From assembly GCA_017991675.1 (NCBI GenBank), contig JAGOQB010000004.1:186001-250000 (forward strand): a stretch of 64,000 nt of DNA, in the 5' to 3' direction. The notes under the pieces were generated by a model that searched no databases, had not been told where the DNA came from, and was given only the letters and a program-made list of their open reading frames with translations. Shown one piece after another: positions 36,717 to 45,404 of the stretch (the first letter of the stretch is position 1; each line of letters begins with the position of its first letter). The DNA is from Phenylobacterium sp. Its GTDB lineage: Bacteria; Pseudomonadota; Alphaproteobacteria; Caulobacterales; Caulobacteraceae. The position numbers and the translations under genes were made by a program.

Positions 36717-37502
36717 ATGGCCGACTTCCTCTTCCAGGTCGACGGCTTCTGCCCAGTCTGCGAACTCCCCGCCACCTTTGCAGCCAGGGATCCCTGGCTG
36801 CGGGACCACTTCCTCTGCCAGACCTGCAACGCCCAGCCGCGTGAGCGGGCGCTGTTCTCGGTGCTCAGCCAGCTGCGGCCCAACTGGCGCGAGCTGGCCA
36901 TCCACGAGAGCTCGCCCGGCACCGCCGCCAGCCGCCGCTTGGCCGAGCAGGCGCCGGGCTACCGGGCCAGCCAGTTCGATCCCTCGATCCCCTGGGGTTC
37001 GACCCATCCGGCCGGCGGCTGGCGGGCCGAGGACCTCGAGCGCCAGACCTTCGCCGACGCCAGCTTCGACCTCGTCGTCACCCAGGACGTCATGGAGCAC
37101 GTCTTCGCCCCCGACCTGGCCCTGCGCGAAATCGCCCGCACCCTGAAGCCGGGCGGCCTGCACGTCTGCACCGTGCCGATCGTGAACAAGGAAAAGCCGT
37201 CCGTCCGCCGCGCCGCGCGCCGCGCCGACGGCGCCGTCGACCACCTGCTGGAGCCGGTCTATCACGGCAATCCGATGGACCCGAACGGCTCGCTGGTGAC
37301 CATCGACTGGGGCTACGATATCGCCGCCTACTGGGACTCGGTCAGCGGCCTGACCACCACCATCTGGACCATCGAGGACCTCGGCCGCGGCATCCAGGCC
37401 GAATACATCGAGGTGCTGGTCTCGCGCAAAGCCGGCCTGCCCGACCTGACCGGCGACGTCCGCCCCGCCCGCAAAGGCCTGTTCGGCAAACTCTTCGGCT
37501 AG
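36717..37502 (+). CDS. Class I SAM methyltransferase with N-terminal zinc knuckle
   Basis: 261 residues. N-terminal CPVC (C12/C15) and CQTC (C34/C37) form a zinc-knuckle-like module; the methyltransferase type 11 domain follows, with FADASFDLVVTQDVMEHVFAPDLALREIARTLKPGGLHV showing motifs IV-VI. Motif I is poor: the usual GxGxG is replaced by IHESSPGTAASR, as in several sugar or polysaccharide methyltransferase-like proteins. The substrate is unknown. It follows secA by 13 bp and probably shares its mRNA, but no functional link to export is visible. Confidence 0.82.
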   Translation: MADFLFQVDGFCPVCELPATFAARDPWLRDHFLCQTCNAQPRERALFSVLSQLRPNWRELAIHESSPGTAASRRLAEQAPGYRASQFDPSIPWGSTHPAGGWRAEDLERQTFADASFDLVVTQDVMEHVFAPDLALREIARTLKPGGLHVCTVPIVNKEKPSVRRAARRADGAVDHLLEPVYHGNPMDPNGSLVTIDWGYDIAAYWDSVSGLTTTIWTIEDLGRGIQAEYIEVLVSRKAGLPDLTGDVRPARKGLFGKLFG

Positions 37503-37548
37503 TCGCCCCGGCCTGCTAGGCTCGCCCGATAATGGGAGGAGCCAGACC

Positions 37549-38688
37549 ATGGCCGACGGTGCAGTTCAGGGTCTCGTCCACGACAAGTACGCCGGCGTGC
37601 GCACGGCGTTCGAAGCCAATCTCGACAGCGGCGCCGACATCGGCGCCTCGTTCTGCGCCACGGTGGAAGGCGAGACCGTGGTCGACCTCTGGGGCGGTTT
37701 CGCCGACGAGGCCCGCACCCGCCCCTGGGCGCGCGACACCATCGTCAACGTCTACTCGACCACCAAGACCATGACCGCCCTGACCGCCCTGCTGTTGGCT
37801 GACCGTGGTGAGCTCGACTTCGACGCCCCGGTCGCCCGCTACTGGCCGCAGTTCGCCGCCGGCGGCAAGGAAGCCGTCAAGGTCAGCCACCTGATGAGCC
37901 ACTCGGCCGGCCTTTCGGGCTGGAAGGAGCCGCTGGTCAAGGAGGACCTCTACGACTGGGACAAGGTCACCGCCCTGCTGGCGGCCCAGGCCCCGTTCTG
38001 GGAGCCGGGCACGGCCCCCGGCTATCACGCCCTGACCCAGGGCTATCTGGTCGGCGAGGTGGTGCGCCGCATCACCGGCAAGAGCCTCGGCACAGTGTTC
38101 CGCGAGGAAATCGCGCAGCCGCTCGGCGCCGACTTCCACATCGGCCTGCCGGCCTCGGAGGACGCCCGCGTCGCCGAGTTGATCGCCCCGCCGCCGGCCG
38201 AGGCCGGCCTCGGCGCCGGGCCGCGGAGCGAACTGCAGGCCAATATGTCCGACAACCCGCCGCTGGAGGTTTCGGAAACCCGCACCCGCGCCTGGCGCGG
38301 CGCGGAGATCCCGGCCGCCGGGGGCACCGGCAACGCCCGCTCGGTGGCCGAGGTGCAGTCCGTGCTGGCCAACGGCGGGATCGCCAAGGGCAAGCGGATC
38401 CTGTCGGAAGCCGGCTGTCGCAAGGCGCTGGAACTGCAGGTCGAAGGACCGGACCTGATCCTCGGCATTCCCGCCCGCTTCGGCATGGGCTTCGGCCTCG
38501 CCGGCGGCGCGGTGCCGCTGCCCAACCCCAACACCATCTATTGGGGCGGCTATGGCGGCTCGCTGGTGATCATCGACATGGATGCGCGCACCACCTTCGC
38601 CTACGCCATGAACAAGATGGCGGGCACCACGACCGGCGACATGCGCGCCTTCAGCCTGGCCATGGCGATGTGGGAAGCGTTGGGCTGA
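37549..38688 (+). CDS. Beta-lactamase-fold serine hydrolase (EstB-like esterase)
   Basis: 379 residues from ATG 37549, with GGGAGGAG nine bases upstream. SxxK motif STTK (Ser70, Lys73 in VNVYSTTKTMTAL), Tyr163 in YHALTQGYLVGE as general base, and a late HxG/KTG-equivalent GGYGGS. No signal peptide, so it is cytoplasmic, unlike a true AmpC. Members of this family (family VIII esterases, EstB) hydrolyse short-chain esters and sometimes beta-lactams weakly. The substrate is unknown. It may be read through from the preceding methyltransferase. Confidence 0.88.
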   Translation: MADGAVQGLVHDKYAGVRTAFEANLDSGADIGASFCATVEGETVVDLWGGFADEARTRPWARDTIVNVYSTTKTMTALTALLLADRGELDFDAPVARYWPQFAAGGKEAVKVSHLMSHSAGLSGWKEPLVKEDLYDWDKVTALLAAQAPFWEPGTAPGYHALTQGYLVGEVVRRITGKSLGTVFREEIAQPLGADFHIGLPASEDARVAELIAPPPAEAGLGAGPRSELQANMSDNPPLEVSETRTRAWRGAEIPAAGGTGNARSVAEVQSVLANGGIAKGKRILSEAGCRKALELQVEGPDLILGIPARFGMGFGLAGGAVPLPNPNTIYWGGYGGSLVIIDMDARTTFAYAMNKMAGTTTGDMRAFSLAMAMWEALG

Positions 38689-38743
38689 GACGGCGCGCCC
38701 GTACGCGCCGCCTCAGCCCTCGGGCCTCTAGGACCGCCGGGCC

Positions 38744-39208
38744 CTAGTCGCCCTTCTTCTTCTCGGCCGCGGTGACCACGCCGTCGCCGTCGCCGTCCTG
38801 TTCGGCGAAGGCGCGGACGCCCGAGGCCTCGAATTCGGCCGGCGTCATCTTGCCGTCCTTGTTGCTGTCGAGGACACCGAACCGGACATGCGCCTGGCGC
38901 ATCTGGCGCACGCGCTGCTCCTCCTTGCGCTCGGCGCTCTCCTTCGAGGCGGCCAGCTGGGCGGTCAGCCGCCCCTCGTACTCGCCGACATACTCGGCCT
39001 CGGTCAGGGCGCCGTCCTTGTCGGCGTCCATGGCCGCGAAGCGCTGGTCGCGGGCGGTCTTGAACTCGGCGGCGGTCACCTTGCCGTCCTTGTCGAGGTC
39101 GTAGTCGGTGACGAAGGCCGAATGCTCGTGCGGCGCGGCCTGGGCCGAGGCCGCGCCCAGCGCCAGCAGGGCGGCGGTCATGGCGAGGGGAAGACGGATG
39201 CTGGTCAT
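38744..39208 (-). CDS. Exported protein with four EF-hands
   Basis: 154 residues. Signal peptide 1-24 (ending AQA). Four EF-hand loops are visible: DLDKDGKVTAAE, DADKDGALTEAE, DSNKDGKMTPAE and DGDGDGVVTAAE, each with the D-x-D/N-x-D-G pattern and a Glu or near-equivalent at 12. The middle linker is charged and helical. It should bind calcium in the periplasm. It lies 11 bp after the DUF4198 gene on the same strand and faces away from a TonB receptor, so it is probably part of that metal-uptake locus; the link is inferred. Confidence 0.9.
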   Translation of the reverse strand: MTSIRLPLAMTAALLALGAASAQAAPHEHSAFVTDYDLDKDGKVTAAEFKTARDQRFAAMDADKDGALTEAEYVGEYEGRLTAQLAASKESAERKEEQRVRQMRQAHVRFGVLDSNKDGKMTPAEFEASGVRAFAEQDGDGDGVVTAAEKKKGD

Positions 39209-39219
39209 GTCGGTCGGTC

Positions 39220-40017
39220 CTATTGGGTCGCTTCGAAGGTCAGGGTGTAGGAGTAGCTGCGGTACGGGGTCTCGGCCCCGGCCGGCGCGGCGGTGCGGTG
39301 GCGGATCAGCGCCAGATAGGTTCCGGCGTCCGGCGGAGTGATCGCGAACCGGCCCGCGGCGTCGGTGGTGATCTGGCCGGCGAGCTGCTTCTTGCCGTCA
39401 TAGGCGCCGGCGCTGCGGAACACCTCGACATGGGCCCCGGCGACCGGCTTGCCGTCGAACAGCAGCTCGAAGCTCGCCGGCTGGGCGGCGAAGATCTCGC
39501 TCGGGTGGGTGATCGGGCGCAGCTCCAGGCTCTTGCCGGTCGGCGCCAGGGCGTCCGGGCTGGGCCCGCCGCGGGTCACATAGACCTCGGCCAGGGTCAT
39601 GCTCTGCACGTCGACCAGCTCGGCGCCGGCCGGCTTGTCCTTGCCCTCGCTGATGATCCACTGGCCCTTGGCGTCGCGGTACATCTTGCCCTTGCGGCCA
39701 AACCGCTCGCCCGACGAGACGCGATAGGTGCCCTTCGCCGCGATCGGCGCCTCGAACACCGCCAGGTCGCGCAGATAGGTCACGCCCGAGATCGGGGTCG
39801 TCGCCCCGCCCGGCCCGCGCACGTGCCAGGCGTCCGACTTCATCACCACCTCGGCCTGGAACGGGTCCTCGGTGAAGCTCGCCTGGACGGTGACGTGGTC
39901 ACGGTCGGTCAGGTCGAACAGGTTCGGCAGCATGTAGGGCATGTGCGCCTGCGCCATGCCCGGCGCCGCCGCCAGCACTCCGGCGCCTGCCAGCGCCGCA
40001 AATCCGATACGCCCCAT
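39220..40017 (-). CDS. DUF4198-family exported protein (metal-transport associated)
   Basis: 265 residues. Signal peptide 1-24 (ending AQA), then AHMPYMLPNLFDL with the His right after cleavage that is typical of DUF4198/NikM-like proteins. A beta-rich body follows: ASFTEDPFQAEVVMKSDAWH, VTYLRDLAVFEAPIAAKGTYRV, FELLFDGKPVAGAHVEVF and PPDAGTYLALIRHR, an Ig-like carboxypeptidase-regulatory fold. Such genes lie next to TonB receptors in many alphaproteobacteria and are thought to take part in metal (iron, nickel, cobalt) uptake. It is divergent from a receptor across an operator-like region. Confidence 0.85.
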   Translation of the reverse strand: MGRIGFAALAGAGVLAAAPGMAQAHMPYMLPNLFDLTDRDHVTVQASFTEDPFQAEVVMKSDAWHVRGPGGATTPISGVTYLRDLAVFEAPIAAKGTYRVSSGERFGRKGKMYRDAKGQWIISEGKDKPAGAELVDVQSMTLAEVYVTRGGPSPDALAPTGKSLELRPITHPSEIFAAQPASFELLFDGKPVAGAHVEVFRSAGAYDGKKQLAGQITTDAAGRFAITPPDAGTYLALIRHRTAAPAGAETPYRSYSYTLTFEATQ

Positions 40018-40058
40018 AGGGTCCCCTTCATCAGTTCGTAAGTCGCCGACTAATGCAC

Positions 40059-40156
40059 TTGCGAGTCACTTGCAATTAACTTTCGGATGCTGCATTGACG
40101 GCCTCGTCGAAGCGCCCACGGGGGGCGTCACGCGAGTCATATGCGATTGACTCGCA
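40059..40156. promoter_or_regulatory. Fur-like operator cluster between DUF4198 and the TonB receptor
   Basis: Site 1 TTGCGAGTCACTTGCAA (40059-40075) is symmetrical at all but two pairs. Site 2 TGCGATTGACTCGCA (40142-40156) has perfect TGCGA/TCGCA arms. GCGAGTCA occurs at 40061-40068 and 40132-40139, and inverted as TGACTCGC at 40148-40155, so site 2 is also an 8-bp inverted repeat. The shared form TGCGA-N5-TYGCA suits an iron-responsive repressor. Confidence 0.65.
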
Positions 40157-40180
40157 CTTGCATATCATTTGGAGAGATCG

Positions 40181-42223
40181 ATGGGGCGCGGACGATACGG
40201 ACTTCTGGCGGGGGCCTCGGTCCTGCTGCTGGCCGGGGCGGCGAACGCCCAGCAGGCGCCTGAGGGCGCGGCCGCCCAACTCTCGCTCGGCCGCATCGTC
40301 GTCTCCGCCGGCGCCGAGAAGGTCGCCATCGACACGCCCCAGGCGGTCACCGCCCTCGACCAGGACGATATCGACGACGCCCAGGCCACCACCATGGGCG
40401 ACCTGCTGGAGGCTATTCCCGGCGTCAGCGTGGTCGGCGGCGTCTCGGCCCTCGGCCAGGGCTTCAACATCCGCGGCATGGGCACCGGCATCGCCGACTC
40501 CGACAGCCGCATCCTCACCCAGATCGACGGGGTGACGAAGTTCTACGAGCAGTACCGGATGGGCGCGCTGTTCAGCGAGCCGGACATGTACAAGCGCGTC
40601 GAGGTGCTGCGCGGCCCCGCCTCGTCCACCCTCTACGGGGCCGGCGCCCTGGCCGGGGTGGTCAACTTCACGACCAAGGACGCCTCGGACTTCCTGACCG
40701 GCGACGACCGCTTCGCCGTGCGCCTGCGCGCCGGCTTCGAGAGCAACAACGAGGGCCTGTTCGGCACCGCCATCGTCGCCGGCCAGCCGGCCGAGAACCT
40801 TGACCTTCTGGCGATGTACACCCGCCGCGAGGCCGACGACTACAAGAGCGGCGACGGGACCACGGTCGTCCCCTCCGGCGTCACCTCCAGCTCGTACCTG
40901 CTGAAGGGCCGCTACTATATCGGCGGCGACCAGGACCACAGCATCTGGGCGACCTACCAGAACTGGCTGTCCGACAGCACCCAGATCTACGACCAGGCCG
41001 AGGCCTTCGGGACCATGCCGGTGCGCCGCAAGGTCGACGACATCACCGCCACCTTCGGCTACGAAAACGACTTCGGCGGCTCCAAGCTGTTCGACCTCGA
41101 GGCCCAGGTCTCCTACGCCAATTCCAAGGTCGAGCAGCGCGAGACCACCTTCCTTTCCGGCGTGGTCTATTCCGAGTTCTCCTACGAGACCTGGCAGGGC
41201 CGCATCCAGAACACCTCGCGCTTCGACTGGGGCGAGGACTGGACCGGCTTCCTGTTCCTCGGCGCCCAGGCCTACACGCAGGAGCGCCGCAATCCGCGGG
41301 TCAACGCGGCCGGGAACACCACCCCCGGCGCAGCGACCCACCCCGAAGGCGACATGGACAAGTACGGCCTCTACGCCCAGGCCGAGCTGATCTGGTCCGA
41401 CAAGCTGACCATCATCCCCGGCGTCCGCGTCGACTGGACCAAACTGCAGCCCGGCGCCGGGGTCACCAACCGCACCCAGGTCGAGGACAGCGCCGCCTCG
41501 CCCAAGCTGGCCGTGCTCTATTCGTTCACTGACAACTTCGCGGTGTTCGGCTCGGTGGCCCGCACCGTGCGCATGCCGGTGCTGGACGAGATCTACAGCC
41601 GCACCAGCGCCGCGGCCTCGAACTACAGCCTCAACCTGAAGCCGGAAGAGTCCGACAACTTCGAAGGCGGCTTCACCCTGTCGTTCGACGACGTGCTGAC
41701 CCAGGGCGACGCCGTCCGCGCCAAGGTCACGGCCTTCCGCAACGACGTCTCCAACCTGATCACCCGCGGTACGGCCAACTCGGCCTACTTCGTGAACATT
41801 GGTGAATCGCGGTTCGAGGGTGTCGAGATCGAGGCCGAATACGCCTCCCGCAACCTCTTCGCCCGCGCCGGCCTCTCGCGGATCGAGGGCGAAAACCGCC
41901 TGACCGGCCGGCCGCTCAACACCATCCCCGCCGACGAGCTCGACATGACCGTCGGCTGGCGCTTCACCGACCAGAACCTTTCGGCCGGCTGGCGCGGCGA
42001 GTTCGCCGCCGACCAGGAGGACATCGGCCCGGGCGGGCGCCGCACCGGCGGCTACGGCGTGCACGGCCTGTTCGTGACCTGGACGCCGGACCAGGGCCCG
42101 TTCGAGGGGCTGGAAGTCCGCGCCGCGGTCGACAACGTCCTCGACAAGCAGTTCCGCCGCCATCTGCAGTCGCTCGACGCCGAAGGCCGCACCTTCAAGC
42201 TGACCCTGGCGCGGACGTTCTGA
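40181..42223 (+). CDS. TonB-dependent outer-membrane receptor (iron or heme type)
   Basis: 680 residues from ATG 40181, preceded by GGAGAGA six bases upstream. Signal peptide 1-23 (ending ANA). The TonB box is likely LGRIVVSA; the plug contains GDLLEAIPGVSVVGG, FNIRGMGTGIADSDSRILTQIDG and KRVEVLRGPASSTLYGAGALAGVVNF. The barrel ends in DNVLDKQFRRH and a terminal Phe. The plug pattern resembles heme/hemoglobin and ferric-siderophore receptors. TonB follows with a one-base overlap (TGATG). Substrate is inferred from the operator and the neighbours only. Confidence 0.9.
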   Translation: MGRGRYGLLAGASVLLLAGAANAQQAPEGAAAQLSLGRIVVSAGAEKVAIDTPQAVTALDQDDIDDAQATTMGDLLEAIPGVSVVGGVSALGQGFNIRGMGTGIADSDSRILTQIDGVTKFYEQYRMGALFSEPDMYKRVEVLRGPASSTLYGAGALAGVVNFTTKDASDFLTGDDRFAVRLRAGFESNNEGLFGTAIVAGQPAENLDLLAMYTRREADDYKSGDGTTVVPSGVTSSSYLLKGRYYIGGDQDHSIWATYQNWLSDSTQIYDQAEAFGTMPVRRKVDDITATFGYENDFGGSKLFDLEAQVSYANSKVEQRETTFLSGVVYSEFSYETWQGRIQNTSRFDWGEDWTGFLFLGAQAYTQERRNPRVNAAGNTTPGAATHPEGDMDKYGLYAQAELIWSDKLTIIPGVRVDWTKLQPGAGVTNRTQVEDSAASPKLAVLYSFTDNFAVFGSVARTVRMPVLDEIYSRTSAAASNYSLNLKPEESDNFEGGFTLSFDDVLTQGDAVRAKVTAFRNDVSNLITRGTANSAYFVNIGESRFEGVEIEAEYASRNLFARAGLSRIEGENRLTGRPLNTIPADELDMTVGWRFTDQNLSAGWRGEFAADQEDIGPGGRRTGGYGVHGLFVTWTPDQGPFEGLEVRAAVDNVLDKQFRRHLQSLDAEGRTFKLTLARTF

Positions 42224-42927
42224 TGTTCGCGGTCACGCCCACGCGCACGCTCGCCTTCGCGGTCTCCGCGGCGCTGAACCTCGGCCTCATCGCCCTGGTC
42301 ATGCGCTCGGCCGCCGACGAGCCGCCCGTGTGGGACGAGACCGTGATCATGGCGGAGTTGGTTCAGGTCCGGGGCGGCGCGAATAACGCCCCGGTCCCAA
42401 CGTCGGCGCAGGCTCCTTCCTCCCCTCCTCGGGAGCCTGCGCCGACGACTTCCGCCTCTGTCCCCACGCCGCCCCAGCCGCGTGAGGCGCCTGCCGCGTC
42501 GTCTACGGCCGCCGCCGCGCCGGCCCCCTCGCCCGCGCCAGCGCAGATCGCAGCCGCCTCCGGGCCGCCGACCCCGACCATGCAGGCTCAGCGGCAGGGA
42601 ACCCGCGACGGGCTCGACATCGACGCCAGGAACGGAACCAGCACCGACTACGCCTCGCGCCTGCGCGCCTGGCTGGAGGCGCACAAGACCTATCCCAAGC
42701 GCGCCCGCATGCGTCGCGAGGAAGGCGTCGTGCATGTGCATTTCGCGGTCGACCGCCAGGGCCGCCTGCTCGGCGGCGACGTCGTCCGCTCGTCCGGCTA
42801 CGCCAGCCTCGACGCCGAGGCCATGGCCATGCTGGACCGCTCCAACCCCTTCCCCGGCGCCCCGCACGCCGTGCGCGGCGAGCGGATCGAGGTCTCCACC
42901 CCGGTGGAATTCTTCCTCACCCGCTGA
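42223..42927 (+). CDS. tonB: Dedicated TonB energy-transducing protein
   Basis: 234 residues. N-terminal membrane anchor (residues ~9-28), a Pro/Ala/Ser-rich periplasmic spacer (~55-125), and the TonB C-terminal domain (~145-234) with HKTYPKRARMRREEGVVHVHFAVDRQGRL, GYASLDAEAMAML and a final VEFFLTR. It couples the ExbB/ExbD proton-motive complex to the receptor. Its start overlaps the receptor stop, so the pair is made in a fixed ratio. No exbB or exbD is adjacent. The spacer is shorter and less Lys/Pro-repetitive than in E. coli TonB. Confidence 0.92.
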   Translation: MFAVTPTRTLAFAVSAALNLGLIALVMRSAADEPPVWDETVIMAELVQVRGGANNAPVPTSAQAPSSPPREPAPTTSASVPTPPQPREAPAASSTAAAAPAPSPAPAQIAAASGPPTPTMQAQRQGTRDGLDIDARNGTSTDYASRLRAWLEAHKTYPKRARMRREEGVVHVHFAVDRQGRLLGGDVVRSSGYASLDAEAMAMLDRSNPFPGAPHAVRGERIEVSTPVEFFLTR

Positions 42928-43023
42928 CGCTCCTCCCGGCGAAGGCCGAGGCCCACGACCGCGCTTGGAGTCGGTCACCTGTTCGGTCGACGCGCTGGAC
43001 CCCGGCCTTCACCCGGACGAGCG
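42928..43023. repeat. Degenerate multi-hairpin repeat (family B, copy 3)
   Basis: Begins ACGCTCCTCCCGGCGAAGGCC and ends GGCCTTCACCCGGACGAGCG, so the ends pair over about 20 positions with several mismatches. The centre holds GGTCACCTGTTCGGTCGAC. It seems to be a worn copy. It follows tonB directly and may end its transcript. Confidence 0.6.
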
Positions 43024-43038
43024 GTAAACAGCCAAGGC

Positions 43039-43176
43039 TGTCATCCCGGTTTCGGCGCAGCCGAAGACCGGGCCCCATGAACACCAGATCTCTCAAGCAA
43101 GCGGCGGCCGCCCCGCCACTCCCTCCCGGCCACGGCGTCAATGGGTCCCGGTCTTGCTTCGCAAACCGGGATGACA
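43039..43176. repeat. REPIN-like element (family A, copy 3)
   Basis: TGTCATCCCGG at 43039 and CCGGGATGACA ending 43176. The left hairpin has the TTTCGGCGCAGCCGAAGA loop, the right one TCTTGCTTCGCAAA. The centre shares CCATGAACACCAGAT with the copy at 46443. It ends 8 bases before the leuA stop and may serve as its 3' boundary. Confidence 0.88.
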
Positions 43177-43183
43177 CGCAGGA

Positions 43184-44851
43184 CTAAACCCCGTTCGCCG
43201 CGCTCAGCACCGCCCGCACCGAGGCGGTCGCCACGTCGGCGTCCATGCCCACCCCGAACACCGTCCGCCCGTCCGCCGTGCGGCACTGGACATAGGCCGC
43301 GGCCATGGCGTCGCTGCCCGCCCCGATCGCGTGTTCCTGGAAGTCGGCGACATCGAGCTTCAGCCCGCAGTCGGCCTCCAGCGCCGCCAGCAGGCTGGAG
43401 AGCAGCCCGTTGCCGCGCCCGCGGATGGTCATTTCCCGGCCGTCCAGCCGCAGCTGGCCGACGAACACCCGCTGGCCGTCGACGCGCGAGACGCCGGACT
43501 CCTCAAAGCTCGCCATTTCGAACTTCTGCCCGGGGGTCAGATGATAGGTCCGCTCGAACGCCTCCCAGATGTCGGCCGTGGCCAGCTCGCGGCTGGTCTC
43601 GTCGGCCAGCTGCTGCACCGCGCGGCTGAAGTGCGCCTGCATCGGCTTGGGCAGTTTCAGGCCCTTGTCCTGCTGCAGCACCCAGGCGACGCCGCCCTTG
43701 CCGGACTGCGAATTGACCCGGATCACCGCCTCGTAGCTGCCGCCCAGGTCGGCCGGGTCGATCGGCAGATAGGGCATGGCCCACAGCTGGTCGTTGCGCT
43801 TGGCCTGCGCGTCAAAGCCCTTCTTGATCGCGTCCTGGTGGCTGCCCGAAAACGCCGTGAACACCAGCTCGCCGGCATAGGGATGGCGCGGGTGGACCGG
43901 CAGCTGGTTGCAGTACTCGACGGTCTTCACCACCGTCTCCATGTCCGAGAAGTCCAGCCCCGGATCGACACCCTGCGTGTAGAGGTTCAGCGCCAGGGTC
44001 ACCAGGTCGACATTGCCGGTCCGCTCGCCGTTGCCGAACAGGCAGCCCTCGATGCGGTCGGCGCCGGCCATCAGCCCCAGCTCGGCCGCCGCCACCCCGG
44101 TGCCGCGGTCGTTGTGCGGGTGCAGCGAGATCACCACGGCCTCGCGCCGCGAGATGTGGCGGCACATCCACTCGATCTGGTCGGCATAAATGTTGGGGCT
44201 CGCCGCTTCGACGGTCGCCGGCAGGTTCAGGATCACCGGCTTCTCCGGCGTCGGCTCCAGCACGTCCAGCACCGCCTCGCAGACCTCCAGGCTGAACTCC
44301 AGCTCGGCGGTCGAGAAGGTCTCTGGGCTGTACTCATAGCGCCAGTCCGTGCCCGGCCGCCGCTCGGCCTGCTCGCGCATGATGCTGACGCCCTCGATCG
44401 CCAGCGCCTTGACGCCCGCCCGGTCCAGACCGAACACCACCTCGCGCCAGACCGGCGAGACGGCGTTGTAGAGGTGCACCGTCGCCGTCCGCGCCCCTTC
44501 CAGGGCCGCGAAGCTGGTCTCGATCAGGTCGCGCCGCGACTGGGTCAGCACCTGGATCATCACGTCGTCGGGCACCCGGCCCTGCTCGATCAGGCCGCGG
44601 ATGAAGTCGAACTCGGTGGCCCCCGCGGAGGGGAAGCCGACCTCGATCTCCTTGGCCCCGATGCCGACCAGCAGATCGAAGAAGCGCTGCTTCTTCTCGG
44701 CGTTCATCGGGTCGGCCAGCGCCTGGTTGCCGTCGCGCAGATCGGTCGACAGCCAGCGCGGCGCCTTGGTGATGGTCCTCGACGGCCACTGGCGGTCGGG
44801 CAGATCGACTTGCGGGAACGGACGATATTTGACGGATGGGTCGCGCAGCAT
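43184..44851 (-). CDS. leuA: 2-isopropylmalate synthase LeuA (long form)
   Basis: 555 residues from ATG 44851 (GAGAGAGAG ahead); the GTG at 44869 is an alternative. HMG-like TIM barrel: [13 protein letters not shown] with the metal-binding Arg-Asp, [22 protein letters not shown] (zinc His-x-His) and [12 protein letters not shown]. The C-terminal regulatory domain (~420-555) should bind leucine. The chain is of the long actinobacterial/alphaproteobacterial class. It joins acetyl-CoA to 2-oxoisovalerate, the first committed step of leucine synthesis. The other leu genes are not in the window. A probable leader peptide lies 76 bp upstream. Confidence 0.96.
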   Translation of the reverse strand: MLRDPSVKYRPFPQVDLPDRQWPSRTITKAPRWLSTDLRDGNQALADPMNAEKKQRFFDLLVGIGAKEIEVGFPSAGATEFDFIRGLIEQGRVPDDVMIQVLTQSRRDLIETSFAALEGARTATVHLYNAVSPVWREVVFGLDRAGVKALAIEGVSIMREQAERRPGTDWRYEYSPETFSTAELEFSLEVCEAVLDVLEPTPEKPVILNLPATVEAASPNIYADQIEWMCRHISRREAVVISLHPHNDRGTGVAAAELGLMAGADRIEGCLFGNGERTGNVDLVTLALNLYTQGVDPGLDFSDMETVVKTVEYCNQLPVHPRHPYAGELVFTAFSGSHQDAIKKGFDAQAKRNDQLWAMPYLPIDPADLGGSYEAVIRVNSQSGKGGVAWVLQQDKGLKLPKPMQAHFSRAVQQLADETSRELATADIWEAFERTYHLTPGQKFEMASFEESGVSRVDGQRVFVGQLRLDGREMTIRGRGNGLLSSLLAALEADCGLKLDVADFQEHAIGAGSDAMAAAYVQCRTADGRTVFGVGMDADVATASVRAVLSAANGV

Positions 44852-44926
44852 GGTGCGGCTCTCTCTCACGAGGCGTGGCAGATACGAATGTCGATGAGGC
44901 TGGCGTGCCGCCGCCGGGGCAGCCGT

Positions 44927-44983
44927 CTAGGTCCGGCGGCCGCCGGTAAGTCGCGCAAGAAGGGCTGCAAAGGTGCGAACCAT
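44927..44983 (-). CDS. Probable leucine leader peptide of leuA
   Basis: 18 codons, ATG 44983 to TAG 44927: MVRTFAALLARLTGGRRT. All three leucines use CTT, including an adjacent pair, while CTT is uncommon in the surrounding GC-rich genes. A GAAGGGG Shine-Dalgarno lies 2-8 bases before the ATG. GC-rich dyads follow toward leuA (GGCGGCCGCC, and GCCCCGGCGGC/GGCACGCC). I cannot find a clean U-run terminator, so the mechanism may be other than classical attenuation. Too short to be found by length alone. Confidence 0.5.
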   Translation of the reverse strand: MVRTFAALLARLTGGRRT

Positions 44984-45029
44984 GCCCCTTCTTAACCGCC
45001 GCCCGCGCGCGGTTCAACCGTGCGGCGTC

Positions 45030-45404
45030 TCAGCCGACCGTCACGAACGTCTCGCTCTCGATCACCCACTGGCCGACCACCTTCTTCCAGGCGGCCAGGT
45101 ATGGCCCGGTGGCGGTGGCGTCCTTCCAGGTCGCCAGCCAGGTCCCGGCCTCGGCGGCGCGCAGGCCGTCCGCCGCCAGGGTGACGCTCTGCGTGGTCCG
45201 CAGATAGGTCACGAAGCTCGGATCGGCGAACTGCGCGTCGAAGGCGGCGATGATCGCGGGCGCGCCCATCAAGAGGCCGCCCTCGCCCGAGATCAGGTTG
45301 GCGTCGGGCGCGAAGAACGGCTTCAGCCGCGGCGCGTCATGGGCGGCGATCAGCTTGTTGGTCAGCTTGCGCCGCGCGCGGATGGCGTCTTCTGGCGCGG
45401 TCAT
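45030..45404 (-). CDS. NTF2-like / SnoaL-fold small protein
   Basis: 124 residues, one cone-shaped alpha+beta domain: a first helix pair (AIRARRKLTNKLIAAHDAPRLKPFFAPDANLI), GEGGLLMGAPAIIAAFDAQFADPSF, and C-terminal strands LAAWKKVVGQWVIESETFVTVG. This matches DUF4440 / SnoaL-like proteins, which include isomerases and enzyme-associated lids. No clear catalytic set is visible. Its ATG overlaps the stop of the upstream dehydrogenase by four bases (45401-45404), so the products may act together. Confidence 0.8.
   Translation of the reverse strand: MTAPEDAIRARRKLTNKLIAAHDAPRLKPFFAPDANLISGEGGLLMGAPAIIAAFDAQFADPSFVTYLRTTQSVTLAADGLRAAEAGTWLATWKDATATGPYLAAWKKVVGQWVIESETFVTVG

Noticed and set aside
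37549-38688. Antibiotic resistance beta-lactamase
   Set aside because: It lacks a signal peptide and a class C YxN (it has YHA), so an esterase-type hydrolase is more likely.
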